Below, in pieces: positions 52,258-62,729 of a stretch of DNA of 64,000 bases. The translations under genes and the position numbers were made by a program. Location: NCBI GenBank assembly GCA_963781785.1, contig CAWAHD010000001.1:2480001-2544000 (forward strand). The letters run 5' to 3'. The notes below the pieces were generated by a model. The model did not search any database. It worked only from the letters and a program-made list of their open reading frames with translations, and was not told the origin of the DNA. Origin of the DNA: CAWAHD01 sp963781785 (GTDB lineage Bacteria > Planctomycetota > Planctomycetia > Isosphaerales > Isosphaeraceae). Each line of letters starts with the position of its first letter. Positions within the stretch are counted from its first letter, which is position 1.

Positions 52258-52519
52258 GCTGGCGCGATGACAACATCCCGAGGAGGTGGTGTGCACCGGG
52301 TCTGCCCCGACCCAGTCCAAGTTTCGGCAAGCGCAAGGCCACCGAGCTATGCCAACACTTATCAAGGCTCTCAATTTTTTGGTGTGAGCACAACGGTCTG
52401 GAACCGCGCGACGCGTCACGTGAGAATGTCCTCGAGGGACCGCTCGAATTTCAACTATGGGTGGGACAATCTCGGGTTGCATGCGGCAACTCCCCGAAAC
52501 GCTCGTGGAGGTTAATCTT

Positions 52520-53902
52520 ATGCCCAGCGATCGAACGAACGGCTGGCGTCGTGCCCGGCGGATCGCGGTGTTCCTCCCCATTCTGCTATCGCTCCAACCC
52601 GGCGGCCCGGCCTCGGCGCTCGCGCAGGATGCGCGAGCGTCACGTCCGGACGCCAATGCCCGGGCCCTGTTCAAGCAGGTCGCCGAGGCGTACAAGGCAC
52701 TGAGCTCCTACTCCGACCAGGGTCAGTTCGTCGTCGCGATGACGCTGGCAGGAAAGGTCCACCGTGAGGCCCAGCCGCTGGGTCTGGCCTTCGTCCGGCC
52801 CAACAAGATCGACATCGATGCGGGCTCCGTGCGCGTGGTCAGCGACGGCAAGACCCTCACGACCGCCGTCCGGTCGCTCAAGAATTACACGACGACCCCG
52901 GCTCCGGCGACGATCACCATGGACACCTTCCGCGAAGGGCCAACGGGTGCCTTGCTCTTCGGCGGGCCAACCGGAGCGCCAATCTTCGTGCTACTCAACC
53001 TGCTCACCGGCACCAGCCCCGACGTGCTGGTCGAGGAAATGGGGGGCAGGATCCGCGGCGCGGCTCCAGGCGGCACACAGGCCGCCGCGGGCAAGCCCGA
53101 GAGCTTCGCGATCGTGATCGACATCCCGAGCGGACCTGACCTGGTCCTCCGCGTCGACCCGGTCACCAAGCTCCTCGGCGCCATCGATTTGAACATCGAG
53201 TCGGCACAACCGGGCAAAAAAAACCAGCCACCAGGCCAGCGCTCCTCGATCGAGCAGTTCGGCTGGACCGCGGGCAACATCGCCACCCGAATCCGTAGCG
53301 ACCGCTCCTTCGCGTTCGTTCCCCCCAAGGAATTCAGCCTGACCCCGGACCTCAAGGCGCGGCCCGGCGATGTCGCGGGAGGGCCTCGATTCGCCATCGA
53401 GGCGACGATCGGCAAGCCCGCGCCCGAGTTCTCCACGACCCTCCTCGACGCAGACAACACGATGCGCACCCTGACCAACCGCGACCTCGCCGGCAAGGTC
53501 GTCGTCATCGACTTCTGGGCGAGCTGGTGCGGCCCGTGCGTTGTCGAGCTGCCCGAGATCCAGAAGCTCGTCGACCATTACAACCGGGCGAACAAACGCG
53601 TGCTCATACTCGCGCTGAGCCAGGACATGCTGCCTGAACAGATCCCCGCCCTCCGCAAGTTCATCGAGAAGACCTTGGCCGACAAGGGGATCAACTTGAC
53701 CTCCGGCCCCGCCGGCCGGATCGGGTTGGACCCGACCAACGCCGTGGGCCGGGCCTTCAGCGTCGAGGGGTTCCCCTCGCTTGTGATCCTCGACGGCAAG
53801 GGGATCGTCCGATCCGCGTACGTCGGCTATCACTCCGACACCGACCTACCGCTGCACCAGTCGCTCATCAAACAGATCGACGCGATCCTCGCGGGCAAGT
53901 GA
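52520..53902 (+). CDS. Exported TlpA-like thioredoxin with LolA-like N-terminal domain
   Basis: A signal peptide (RRIAVFLPILLSLQPGG then ASALAQ) is followed by a beta-rich domain of about 230 residues with YKALSSYSDQGQFVV and PNKIDIDAGSVRVVSDGKTL, similar to DUF2092/LolA-like folds that bind hydrophobic ligands. The C-terminal thioredoxin-like domain has the redox motif WCGPC (Cys337 and Cys340), KVVVIDFWASW and the cis-Pro in VEGFPSLVIL. It should act in the periplasm in thiol-disulfide exchange, as TlpA/ResA proteins do. GGAGG lies 8 bases before the ATG at 52520; upstream starts are less likely. It is monocistronic as far as visible. Confidence 0.88.
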   Translation: MPSDRTNGWRRARRIAVFLPILLSLQPGGPASALAQDARASRPDANARALFKQVAEAYKALSSYSDQGQFVVAMTLAGKVHREAQPLGLAFVRPNKIDIDAGSVRVVSDGKTLTTAVRSLKNYTTTPAPATITMDTFREGPTGALLFGGPTGAPIFVLLNLLTGTSPDVLVEEMGGRIRGAAPGGTQAAAGKPESFAIVIDIPSGPDLVLRVDPVTKLLGAIDLNIESAQPGKKNQPPGQRSSIEQFGWTAGNIATRIRSDRSFAFVPPKEFSLTPDLKARPGDVAGGPRFAIEATIGKPAPEFSTTLLDADNTMRTLTNRDLAGKVVVIDFWASWCGPCVVELPEIQKLVDHYNRANKRVLILALSQDMLPEQIPALRKFIEKTLADKGINLTSGPAGRIGLDPTNAVGRAFSVEGFPSLVILDGKGIVRSAYVGYHSDTDLPLHQSLIKQIDAILAGK

Positions 53903-53916
53903 CCGCGCCCTCGAAC

Positions 53917-54331
53917 CCACGGATCAAACACGGATAGATACTCGAGTGATTGTGCCACATCGAGGCACCATCAGACTCCAACCTTGGCCACGGATCAAAC
54001 GCGGATTGAACACGGATAGATACTCAGTGATTATGCCACGGCGAGACACCATCAGATTCCAATTTTGGCCACGGATCAAACACGGATTGAACACGGATAG
54101 ATACTCAGTGATTATGCCACGGCGAGGCACCTTCAGATTCCAATTTTGGCCACGGATTGAACACGGATAGATACTCAGTGATTATGCCACAGCGAGGCAC
54201 CTTCAGATTCCAATTTTGGCCACGGATTAAACACGGATTGAACACGGATAGATACTCAGTGATTATGCCACGGCGAGGCACCTTCAGATTCCAATTTTGG
54301 CCACGGATTAAACACGGATTGAACACGGATA
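53917..54331. repeat. Tandem repeat array with CACGGAT cores (units of 70-81 bp)
   Basis: Five full units and a partial one begin with CCACGGAT at 53917, 53988, 54069, 54150, 54220 and 54301. Full units are 81 bases; shorter ones (70-71) lack one 11-base CACGGAT step. Each unit has two or three CACGGAT cores 11 bases apart, then a constant stretch containing GATACTCAGTGATTATGCCA. The array lies between the TlpA-like gene and an IS256 element. The same core, reversed, builds the array at 56242-56754. Confidence 0.95.
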
Positions 54332-54378
54332 CAGATAATGACAGCACACCGGGGATCATGCGACCTGGGGGCGTCGAG

Positions 54379-55795
54379 GGGCCTGTAAATCTTTTTGTGT
54401 CAACGCAGGTGGGAACGACTTTTGCGTGCGTCAGTTTCGGGCGAGGGGCGGGAGCCGATCCTCGAAGATGATCGCGAAGTGATTCAGCGCTTCTCTCCAT
54501 TTGGGGATTGGCAGCGTCCACTTCTTGGACGCCTCGTGAATCGCCATGTAGACCAGCTTCAGCGCTGACTCCTCATTCGGGTACTGCTTGCGGTTCCGCG
54601 TGAACTTGCGGATCACGCTGTTCACCGACTCGATGGCATTGGTCGTATAGATCGCCCTGCGAATCGCCGGCGGGAACTCGAACATAGCCGCGATGTCCGG
54701 CCACTTCAAACGCCACTGTTTGACGATGGTCGGATATTTCTCACCCCAACCTTGAGCAAAAGCGTCCAGCGCTTCTTCGGCTTCAGTGACCGTCGGGGCC
54801 TGGTAGATCTTTTTCAGGTCCACTATGACCTGGTCGCTGTCTTTGTCCACCACGTACTTCAGCGCAGCCCGCACCAGATGCACGATGCACAGTTGCACCT
54901 TGGCTTCCGGGTATGCTGCGCAGAGCGCCTCGGGGAAACCTGAGAGGCCGTCCATGCAGGCGATGAAGATGTCCTTCAGGCCGCGATTCTTCAGATCGGT
55001 CAAGCATGACAACCAAAACTTGGCCCCTTCGGTTTCGCCGAGCCAGAGGCCCAAAAGTTCCTTGCGGCCCCGTATATTCACCCCCAGGGCCACGTACATT
55101 GTCTGAGGCGAAACTCGACCATTGGCACCACGCACATGCACCACGATGCCGTCGAGATAGACGATCGGCCAGACCGGGTCGAGCTGCCGGGTGCGCCACG
55201 CGGTCACTTGCGCGTCGAGGTCGGCGGTGATCTCCGAGACCAGCGTCGGCGACACATCGACGCTATAAAGTTCTTTCACGACTTCCTGAATATCCCGAGT
55301 GGTCATCCCTTTGGCATAGAGTGCGAGAATCTTCTCGTCGAACCCGGTCAATCGACGTTGATGTTTGAGGATCAACTGGGGCTCGAAAGTGCCATCGCGA
55401 TCGCGCGGAGTCGCGATCATGATCTTGCCGAGATCGCCTTGCACGGTCTTTTCGGAACGACCATTGCGACGATTCTTCGCACGGGGTTTACACGGCGGGT
55501 CAGCAAAAGGATCCGCGACGCCCGGCACCAACGGGTCCTCAGCGGCCCCAGGCAACTGTTTGCGGCCGAGGTGAACGTCCATTTCGGTATCGAGCATGCG
55601 CTCGAGGGCCGAGCCCATCATGAGCTTGAGGAGGCCGTTCAGCTCCGCGAGTGTCGTGGCCTGCGAGGCGATCTCGCGTGCCAACTGTTCGGCCTTGCCT
55701 GTCAAAATCGCGTCCATGCGACAGTCTCCGTAAGGTAAGTAGGTTAGGGTGAGATAACCGATTCCTTACGTTGACACAATATTTCTTACAGGCTC
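54379..55795 (-). mobile_element. IS256-family insertion sequence with 8-bp target duplication
   Basis: The element is 1,417 bp. Terminal inverted repeats of about 27 bases begin GGGCCTGTAA at 54379 and GAGCCTGTAA read inward from 55795, and share the inner end GTGTCAACG. The direct repeat GCGTCGAG flanks it (54371-54378 and 55796-55803), the expected 8-bp duplication of this family. It carries one intact transposase gene. Confidence 0.93.
54431..55717 (-). CDS. IS256-family (mutator-type) transposase
   Basis: The 428-residue DDE transposase shows the family blocks: LERMLDTEMDVHLG near the N-terminus, the first catalytic Asp in WPIVYLDGIVVHVR, the second in DIFIACMDGLSGFPEA with CIVHLVRAALKYV, and the Glu in TTNAIESVNSVIRKFTRNR. 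Length and order are normal and the frame is intact, so the element may be mobile. The start is the ATG at 55717. Confidence 0.95.
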   Translation of the reverse strand: MDAILTGKAEQLAREIASQATTLAELNGLLKLMMGSALERMLDTEMDVHLGRKQLPGAAEDPLVPGVADPFADPPCKPRAKNRRNGRSEKTVQGDLGKIMIATPRDRDGTFEPQLILKHQRRLTGFDEKILALYAKGMTTRDIQEVVKELYSVDVSPTLVSEITADLDAQVTAWRTRQLDPVWPIVYLDGIVVHVRGANGRVSPQTMYVALGVNIRGRKELLGLWLGETEGAKFWLSCLTDLKNRGLKDIFIACMDGLSGFPEALCAAYPEAKVQLCIVHLVRAALKYVVDKDSDQVIVDLKKIYQAPTVTEAEEALDAFAQGWGEKYPTIVKQWRLKWPDIAAMFEFPPAIRRAIYTTNAIESVNSVIRKFTRNRKQYPNEESALKLVYMAIHEASKKWTLPIPKWREALNHFAIIFEDRLPPLARN

Positions 55796-55813
55796 GCGTC
55801 GAGCGGGAATTGT

Positions 55814-56182
55814 TCAGAAGACAAGCCTTTTGAACTCGACCCTGGTTCGCCCGAAATTGATCAGGAGTCCGACGCGGATTCCCGTCGCCTTGAGCTCGTT
55901 GAGAAGCTGCGCTTCATCCTCCGTGTGATACTCCCGGGCGACTTTGAGCTCGACGATGACGCTCTCGGCGACCCAAAGGTCCGCCTGATAATCGCCCACC
56001 AGTTCCTTCTTGTACCAGACCTTGATCTTGTCCTCGATCTCGGCCTTGAGGCCGCGTGCCTGAAGTTCCACCTGCATGGCCCGCTGGTACACCCTCTCCA
56101 GGAAACCGTACCCAAGGATCGAGTACACCTCGAATGCCGCGCCGATGATTTGTTCGGTGATCTCCCCATGCTCCAGCGCCAT
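55814..56182 (-). CDS. GxxExxY family protein (PD-(D/E)XK nuclease-like)
   Basis: The 122-residue protein carries the defining motif GFLERVY, within AAFEVYSILGYGFLERVYQRAM, followed by GDYQADLWVAESVIVELKV with an Asp and an ELK triad typical of the PD-(D/E)XK nuclease superfamily (D-x-n-E-x-K). It ends LLINFGRTRVEFKRLVF, as usual for the family. The role is unknown; these genes are often single and near repeats. Here it lies between two inverted ATCCGTG repeat arrays and next to the IS256 element. The ATG at 56182 starts the protein. Confidence 0.93.
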   Translation of the reverse strand: MALEHGEITEQIIGAAFEVYSILGYGFLERVYQRAMQVELQARGLKAEIEDKIKVWYKKELVGDYQADLWVAESVIVELKVAREYHTEDEAQLLNELKATGIRVGLLINFGRTRVEFKRLVF

Positions 56183-56241
56183 GGCTCTTGTACTCCATCG
56201 TGGTAACTGACCGGGATCAACTTCTCGCGAGCCTGCATCCT

Positions 56242-56754
56242 ATCCGTGTTTCATCCGTGTTTCATCCGTGGCAGAATTTCCCGTTCTCTGTCTGTGGTCT
56301 CGCTATCCGTGTTTCATCCGTGGCAGAATTTCCCGTTCTCCGTCTGTCGTCTCACGATCCGTGTTAAATCCGTGTTTCATCCGTGGCTGAATTCCCTATT
56401 CTCCGTCTGTCGTCTCACGATCCGTGTTAAATCCGTGTTTCATCCGTGGCTGAATTCCCTGTTCTCCGTCTGTCGTCTCACGATCCGTGTTAAATCCGTG
56501 TTTCATCCGTGGCTGAATTCCCTGTTCTCCGTCTGTCGTCTCACGATCCGTGTTTAATCCGCGTTTCATCCGTGGCAGAATTTCCCGTTCTCCGTCTGTC
56601 GTCTCACGATCCGTGTTAAATCCGTGGCAGAATTTCCCGTTCTCCGTCTGTCGTCTCACGATCCGTGTTAAATCCGTGCTCCATCCGTGGCAGAATTTCC
56701 CGTTCTCCGTCTGTCGTCTCACGATCCGTGTTAAATCCGTGCTCCATCCGTGGC
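56242..56754. repeat. Tandem repeat array with ATCCGTG cores (units of about 52-63 bp)
   Basis: About nine units, the standard one 63 bases, each made of two or three ATCCGTG cores spaced 11 bases (as in ATCCGTGTTAAATCCGTG), then GGC(T/A)GAATT and a constant stretch with GTTCTCCGTCTGTCGTCTCA. A 52-base unit lacks one 11-base step. The cores are the reverse complement of those at 53917-54331; the constant stretches differ. The array starts just upstream of the GxxExxY gene. Confidence 0.95.
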
Positions 56755-56853
56755 TGAGCGGCTTGGCATCGGTCGATCGCTCATGCGATAATCCGAATTC
56801 TCGGTCGAGTCAATGGACCTGTTCCCAGATGATGGAAGTGGCCGGTTCGATCG

Positions 56854-59800
56854 ATGAGCGCAAACCGGAGCCCTGACGTGGCCGACGCCAACCGCGATCT
56901 GCTGTTCGGCTTGATCGCCCTCCAGAACGGAATGATCGACCAGTCCCAGCTCGTCGCCGCCTTCCAGGGATGGACGCTTGAGAAGGACCGCCCGCTGGCC
57001 GATTTCCTGGCCAACCGCGGCGATCTCGAGGCCGACCAGCGGGCGATCATCGAGGCCATGGTCGGCCTGCATCTCAAGAAGCACTCCGGCGACGCCGGCA
57101 AGAGCCTGGCCGCGATCCCGTCGGCGGCCAGGGCGCGCCAGACCCTCGAGCGGATCGCCGACCGCGATCTGGGGGCCAGCCTGGCCCTGCTCGAGCATTG
57201 CACCGATCACGACACGTCACAGAGCGGAGTCAGCGACAAGAAGGGATCGCTTGCCGCCGTCAACCTCGCCGAGACGGATCCTGGCCCGGACGCAACCGTC
57301 GTGACTGAGGGGGAAGTGCCCATCGATGGATCGGCGGGGCGCTATCAAATCCTCGGCGAGATCGCCCGCGGCGGGATGGGGGCTGTGCTCAAGGGCCGCG
57401 ACCCCGACCTTGGCCGCGACCTGGCGCTCAAGATCCTCCTCGATCGGCACCGCGGCCGGGCCGATCTGATCGAGCGGTTTTTGGAAGAAGCCCAGATCTG
57501 CGGCCAGCTCCAGCACCCTGGCGTGGTGCCGGTTTATGAGCTGGGCAGGCTGCTCGACCGCCGCCCATTCTTCGCGATGAAGCTGGTCAAGGGGCAAACT
57601 CTGGGGGCGCTCTTGGCTCGGCGGTCGTCGCCCGCGGACGAGCTGCCGCGGTTCCTCGCCATCTTCGAGGCAGTCTGCCAGACGGTCGCCTACGCCCACT
57701 CCCGGGGCGTGATCCATCGGGACCTCAAGCCGTCGAACGTGATGGTCGGCAGCTTCGGCGAGGTCCAGGTGATGGACTGGGGACTGGCCAAGGTTTTGCC
57801 CCGTGATGGCCAGCCGGTGCGCCAGCCGGAAGCACAGTCTGTCAATGAGACCGTGGTGGCGACGCTCCGGAGCAAAGGAGACAGCGACCTGTCGCAAGCG
57901 GGCAGTGTGCTGGGTACGCCGGCCTACATGGCACCCGAGCAAGCCCGGGGCCAGATCGACGCCGTCGATCGCCCGGCTGACGTCTTCGCGCTGGGGTCAA
58001 TCCTCTGCGAGATCCTGACCGGGTCTCCGGCGTTTGGTGGCGACTCGTTGCCGGAGGTCCTCGGCGCGGCCAGCCGGGCCGATACCGCCGCGGCGCTCGA
58101 TCGGCTCGAACGCTGCGAGGCCGACCTCGAGCTGATCGAATTGGTCCGCGAATGCCTGGCCGTCATGCCCAAGGACCGCCCGGCGGACGCGGGAATCGTG
58201 GCCGGCCGGATCACCGGCTACCTGGCAGGAGTGCAGGAGCGGCTGCGTGCCGCCGAGCTGGCCCGCGCCTCCGAAGCTGCACGTGCCCTGGAAGCCGAGG
58301 CCAAGGCGGCCGCCGAGCGCCGGGCCCGGCGATTGACCCGAGCCCTCGCGGCGACTGTGTTGATTGCGGCTCTAGTCTTCGGTGCCGGCTGGCGGTGGAT
58401 CGAGCTGGATCGACTCGATCGGCAACGCGAGGCAACGGCCCGCGTCACCGCCGCGGTGCACGAGGCGACGCAGCGCCGCGGACTGGCACAGGGGGCGGCG
58501 GTGGGCGATCTGGCCCCGTGGGACGCCGCGGCGACCGCCGCAGACAAAGCCCGCGACCACCTGGTCGCGGGGGTCGATCCGAGGGTGAAGACGCAGGTCG
58601 AAGACCTGGTCGCCGTGATCGCCGCCGAGCGAGGCCGGGCGGCCGCCGCTGCGGACGAGGCCGCGCGCGATCGCCGGCTGGTTGACCGGTTGACCGACAT
58701 CCGCTCGGCCAGGGCCGACGACCGGCAGGGGGACGCCACGGACATCGCCTACGGCGAAGCGTTCCGCGAGGCTGATATCGACGTCGATGCCCTGTCCTCC
58801 GAGGAAGCTGGTCGCCGGATCAAGGCCCGCCCAGCCGAGATCACGAGCGCCCTTGCCATGACGCTCGATGACTGGGCAGCGATCCGCCGCAGTCAGCTCA
58901 AGGACAACTCCGGCGCCCTGCGGCTGGCCGCAGCCGCCCGGATGGCCGACCCCGACCCGTGGCGAAACGGGCTGCGCGACGCCGTGGAGATTGCCGACCC
59001 GCCCGCGCGTTCGCGCTCGCTTGAGCGGTATGGCCAAGTCGATCGGGACCGAGACACCGCCGCCGATCAGCTTCGACCTGTTGGGCAAGGCACTCGCCGA
59101 AGTCGGGGCCTGGGCCGAAGCCGAGTCGGTGTTGCGGCATGGCGTGCGGGTTCACGCGCGCGACGTCTGGCTCAATTACGATCTGGCGCGTGCGCTCGAG
59201 AAGCTCGGCGCGGGATGAGGCCGTCCGCTACTACACGGCCGCGCGGATGCTCCGCCCGGAGTCAGCCCACGACCTCGCCCACGTCCTCAAGAACAAAGGC
59301 CAAAGTGAGGAGGCGATCGCCGTCTTCCAAGACCTGGCGCGGATCCGGCCCGGCAATGGACGGCATCTCGCCTGCCTGGGGTCTGCTCTGCAACAGCGCG
59401 GGCGAGCCGACCTAGCTCGCCAGGTTCTGACCGAGGCGGTCGCGGTTCTGAGCCGGACCATCTCCGCCCGGCCCAACGACTACCATGCTCACATCGCTCT
59501 CGGCAATGCATACCTCGACCTGGACCGGCTCGACGACGCCCTCGCGATGTACCGCGAAGCGCTACGGATCCGGCCCGGATACGCCGCCGCGCTGGTCTCC
59601 GTGGGAACGGCCCTGAACTTGTACAACCGTCGCGGCGAGGCTGCTGCCACCTTCCGCGAGGCGCTCCGGCTCGATCCTGATGATCCGGACGCGCTTCAAG
59701 GTCTGGGATCGGCCGTCTGGAAACTGGGCCGGTCCGAGGAGGCGATCGAGCTCTATCGCCAGGCTTTGCGCATCGCTCCCGACGACCCGTACATTCATAG

Positions 59801-60572
59801 TCATATCTCTGCAGCTCTGAAGGCCGAGGGCCGGCTCGACGAGGCGGTCTCCGAGGCGCGCGAGGCGGTACGATTCAGCCCCGAAGACCCGAATATGCTC
59901 TGGACCCTCGGGCAATGTCTGCGCTGGGCCGGTCGCCTGGGCGAGGCTGAGGCCGCCTATCGTGAAGCCCTGAAAAACCGCCCTGACCACGACTTGTCGC
60001 TCAACTCGCTCGCCTGGCTGCTCGTCGCCCACCCGGGACATGAAACGCACGATGCGCGCGAGGCCGTGGCCCTCGCGCGCAAGGCCGTCGAGCTCGGTTC
60101 GCTGTATCCGACGAACGTGAACACGCTGGGAGTCGCCCTGTACCGCGCCGGCCTTCTGGACGAGGCGATCACGACCCTCCGGCGATCGGCCCTGCTCGAC
60201 CGGGGCCACGACGCCAGCGACTGGTTCTTCCTCGCGATGGCCTGCTGGCAAAGCGGCCGGGTGGGCGAGGCATCGGACTACTACGTCCGGGGCATGTCCA
60301 CGCTGTGGCGGTTCCAGCAAGACGAGCCTGGCTACGAACGGTTCTGGGCCGAAGCGGCCGAGCTCTTCGGCGGCTTCGGGCCCGGACCGGATCCTTCCCG
60401 CATCAAGGCTGACCCGCAGCGCGCCATGATCGAGCTCCGGCGAGCGGTCGCCGCCGGCAACGTGGACCAGCGGCAACTGCAAGCGGATCCCGGATTCGAG
60501 CCCCTCCGGGCCCGGCCCGACTTCCGGCCGCTCCTGGACCGGGCGATCCCGGGCCCGGCACCGGGGAAGTGA
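56854..60572 (+). CDS. Membrane Ser/Thr protein kinase with TPR repeats (two frameshifts)
   Basis: An N-terminal region of about 150 residues (LLFGLIALQNGMIDQSQLV, as in other planctomycete kinases) leads to a complete kinase domain: IARGGMGAVLKG, Lys193 in LALKILL, HRDLKPSNV (Asp290), and MDWGLAK with Trp in place of Phe of DFG, common in this group. A coiled Ala/Glu-rich stretch, one membrane segment (ALAATVLIAALVFGAGW) and then about nine TPRs follow (YHAHIALGNAYLDLDRLDDA and similar). Two extra bases, near 59027-59029 and 59206-59213, break the frame; without them 1,238 residues are continuous. It is not next to a sigma gene, unlike the WD40 kinase. Confidence 0.9.
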
Positions 60573-62729
60573 CCGTCGATCTCCCGTCGGCGCCCGCTCC
60601 GGACAAAGCACGTCCGTGCGCCGCGCCACGCGCAAGCATTGCGGCCGGCTCGAACGACCAGCCGAGCACGCTTCTGATCAGCCGGCCGCATCGTCCCATG
60701 AATCTTGAACACCAAAACGAGCTGGCCTTCCAACTTCCAGGACATCGTGCCATGTCCGCTCGCACCGCACGGTGCCGGGGTGGTCGTCCTGCCGCACCAA
60801 CCAGCGCTTTAGAGCCGACCTTTGCTAATGTCACCCAACATTATTCCGAAAAACCCCGCAAGCCCCAATTAGACAAGCGGGTCGGAGCGCATCTCGTACG
60901 TTATACCGTGCGGTAGGTCGGTCCGATTTTCGGCGCTGTCGTATAATGTGTGTACGCGCGCAATGGGAACAAGCGCGCACGGCGAGCTGGGGTCGACTCG
61001 TGTTCTGTCATCTGACGAAGTTTGAGAGCGCCGCCCCCCTCGGCGGCCGCATCCTTGACGGTTCAATAAGGAAACCAGGAAAACAGGAGGCCAGAAAATC
61101 CGGAATTGGAACAGAAGCAAACGACGGAAACGAAGATTTCGGTTAGGGTTCCACTGGGCCATTGGGTCCCCGGAGCTATTCCTGGCTTCCTGCCTTCCTT
61201 ATCCCGTTTGAGCGCAGCTCCTGTCCGCCAGTGCAACAGATTCCGCCGGTACGCGCAATCCGAGAATCGGCGTATTACGCGCGGTTTTCATCAGCCCACC
61301 GCAGGCTCTCGCCCGGCGCGGGGCGACACGACCACCCGCTGAAAAACATGCCACCGCGTGCCACTTTCCTGCCACTCCCGGAGTCCATCACCGGACGACG
61401 AAAGCCAATCGCTTCCTTGAGGTTGCGCAGGCGATTGCCGTCACCACGCCGGGGTGCGCCAACGAAGGCCCATTGTGCCACTTTTCCGTGGCGATCCTTC
61501 CGTGTTTAGACGTTGAAAAAGATGAGATTTGGTACTTCGCCGGGAGCGCGCAAGAATGATGAAAGAAGGGCGAGAGGAATGAGCGTCGGGATCGAACCAA
61601 GCAGCTCGCCAGACGCCGGCGGGTTGTCATACGGAAGCGGACTCAAAAGGGCGAGAACTTTGATTCATCCTTTATCCTTGGTCAATAGCCACCCCTACCC
61701 CTCTTCGAATTCGCTGAAGCGGGTGGGCCAGGCCAGTACTGTCTTAGCACTCTGCAACCCACGAATACTCTTGATGTCCCGGCACTGGGCGAGTGCGTCG
61801 CAGCCCAGCGATTCGACTTCGGAGATATGTCGCGATGCAGGGAGCCATCGCCGAGGCGCTGACTCGCCCAAGTCTACCACACGGCCAGCGGGGGGGACGG
61901 GCATCTTGCATTTCAAAATCCGGTGCGGCGATCCGTGGGTGGTTGGTGGCTTCAGGTGACACGAAGACCGACCCCGTGTCGACATTGCATCCGGCAGAAC
62001 CGATAAACCTCACCGAGCTGTCGCGCAGGCCAGCCCGAATTCACGCCGGTTTTGCTCCCGGATCGCAACTAATGGATCTGGCGGAAACAAGCGTTCCATT
62101 AATCGGCCAGGCGCGCGATTCCGCTCGGTGTTTTTCCCCCAGATAGTGCGCGTCCCTTGTTTTTTGCTTCGCGCTGGGCGGCCGCCGCGTCCGATCCGTC
62201 CGATCCGTCCGATCCGTCCGATCCAATCCGGCGACCGGCGGCACCCCGAGCGTAAAACCAGCGAAAATGCGACGAGCGAAGCTGATTTCGATGAAATCCT
62301 GCGGAATACCCAAGAACCATTTCCCGTTGTACTTGCGGCGAATTTCGGTGCTCAATCGGCGCTTGACAAGGGGCTGGATCAGTCCGATCTAGCCGGCTCG
62401 CGGTGACAGGGCAGAGCCCGAGGCTTGGGCGGCCGACCAATCGAACATCGAGCCGGCGCGGCCGGGAATTCCGCCCGGCCTCGACGCCTTCAGAAGGCCC
62501 GGAGTCGTTTCCCGCAATCCCTCGAATTCGCTGCACAGCAGGGACCCTCCGCTATTGCAATTTGCATGGTTGGGGACTCGTTCATCGTGCATGTTGCAAC
62601 CTACGGCTGGCTCGCGTCCTTACGGGGCGGGAGGCTTTTCCGGAGCGATGGCTATGCTGGAACAGGACTTGAGGCCATCATGTTCCGAGTCGGCATGAGA
62701 ATCGCTCTGATCGGGGAGGGAACTCCACG
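60573..62729. other. Long region without a convincing gene
   Basis: I found no reading frame here with recognisable motifs or steady codon use. Short open frames occur on both strands but look random. A minus-strand stretch at about 61695-61900 (ISEVESLGCDALAQCRDIKS) and another near 62250-62355 (KYNGKWFLGIPQDF) could be remnants of decayed genes. A short GATCCGTCC-type microsatellite is at about 62189-62224. The region may be a gene graveyard or an undetected RNA locus. Confidence 0.45.
62186..62224. repeat. Short tandem repeat (GATCCGTCC-type)
   Basis: About four copies of a GATCCGTCC-like unit lie in tandem in the otherwise featureless region. The core resembles but is not the same as the ATCCGTG core of the larger arrays. 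Confidence 0.7.

Noticed and set aside
53946..54471. Reading frames across the first repeat array with a repeating 27-residue pattern
   Set aside because: The pattern arises because the repeat unit is 81 bases, a multiple of three. The frames are open on both strands and have no start signals or known motifs.
53917..56754. CRISPR-like appearance of the repeat arrays
   Set aside because: The whole unit is conserved, including the stretches between cores. There are no variable spacers and no cas genes.
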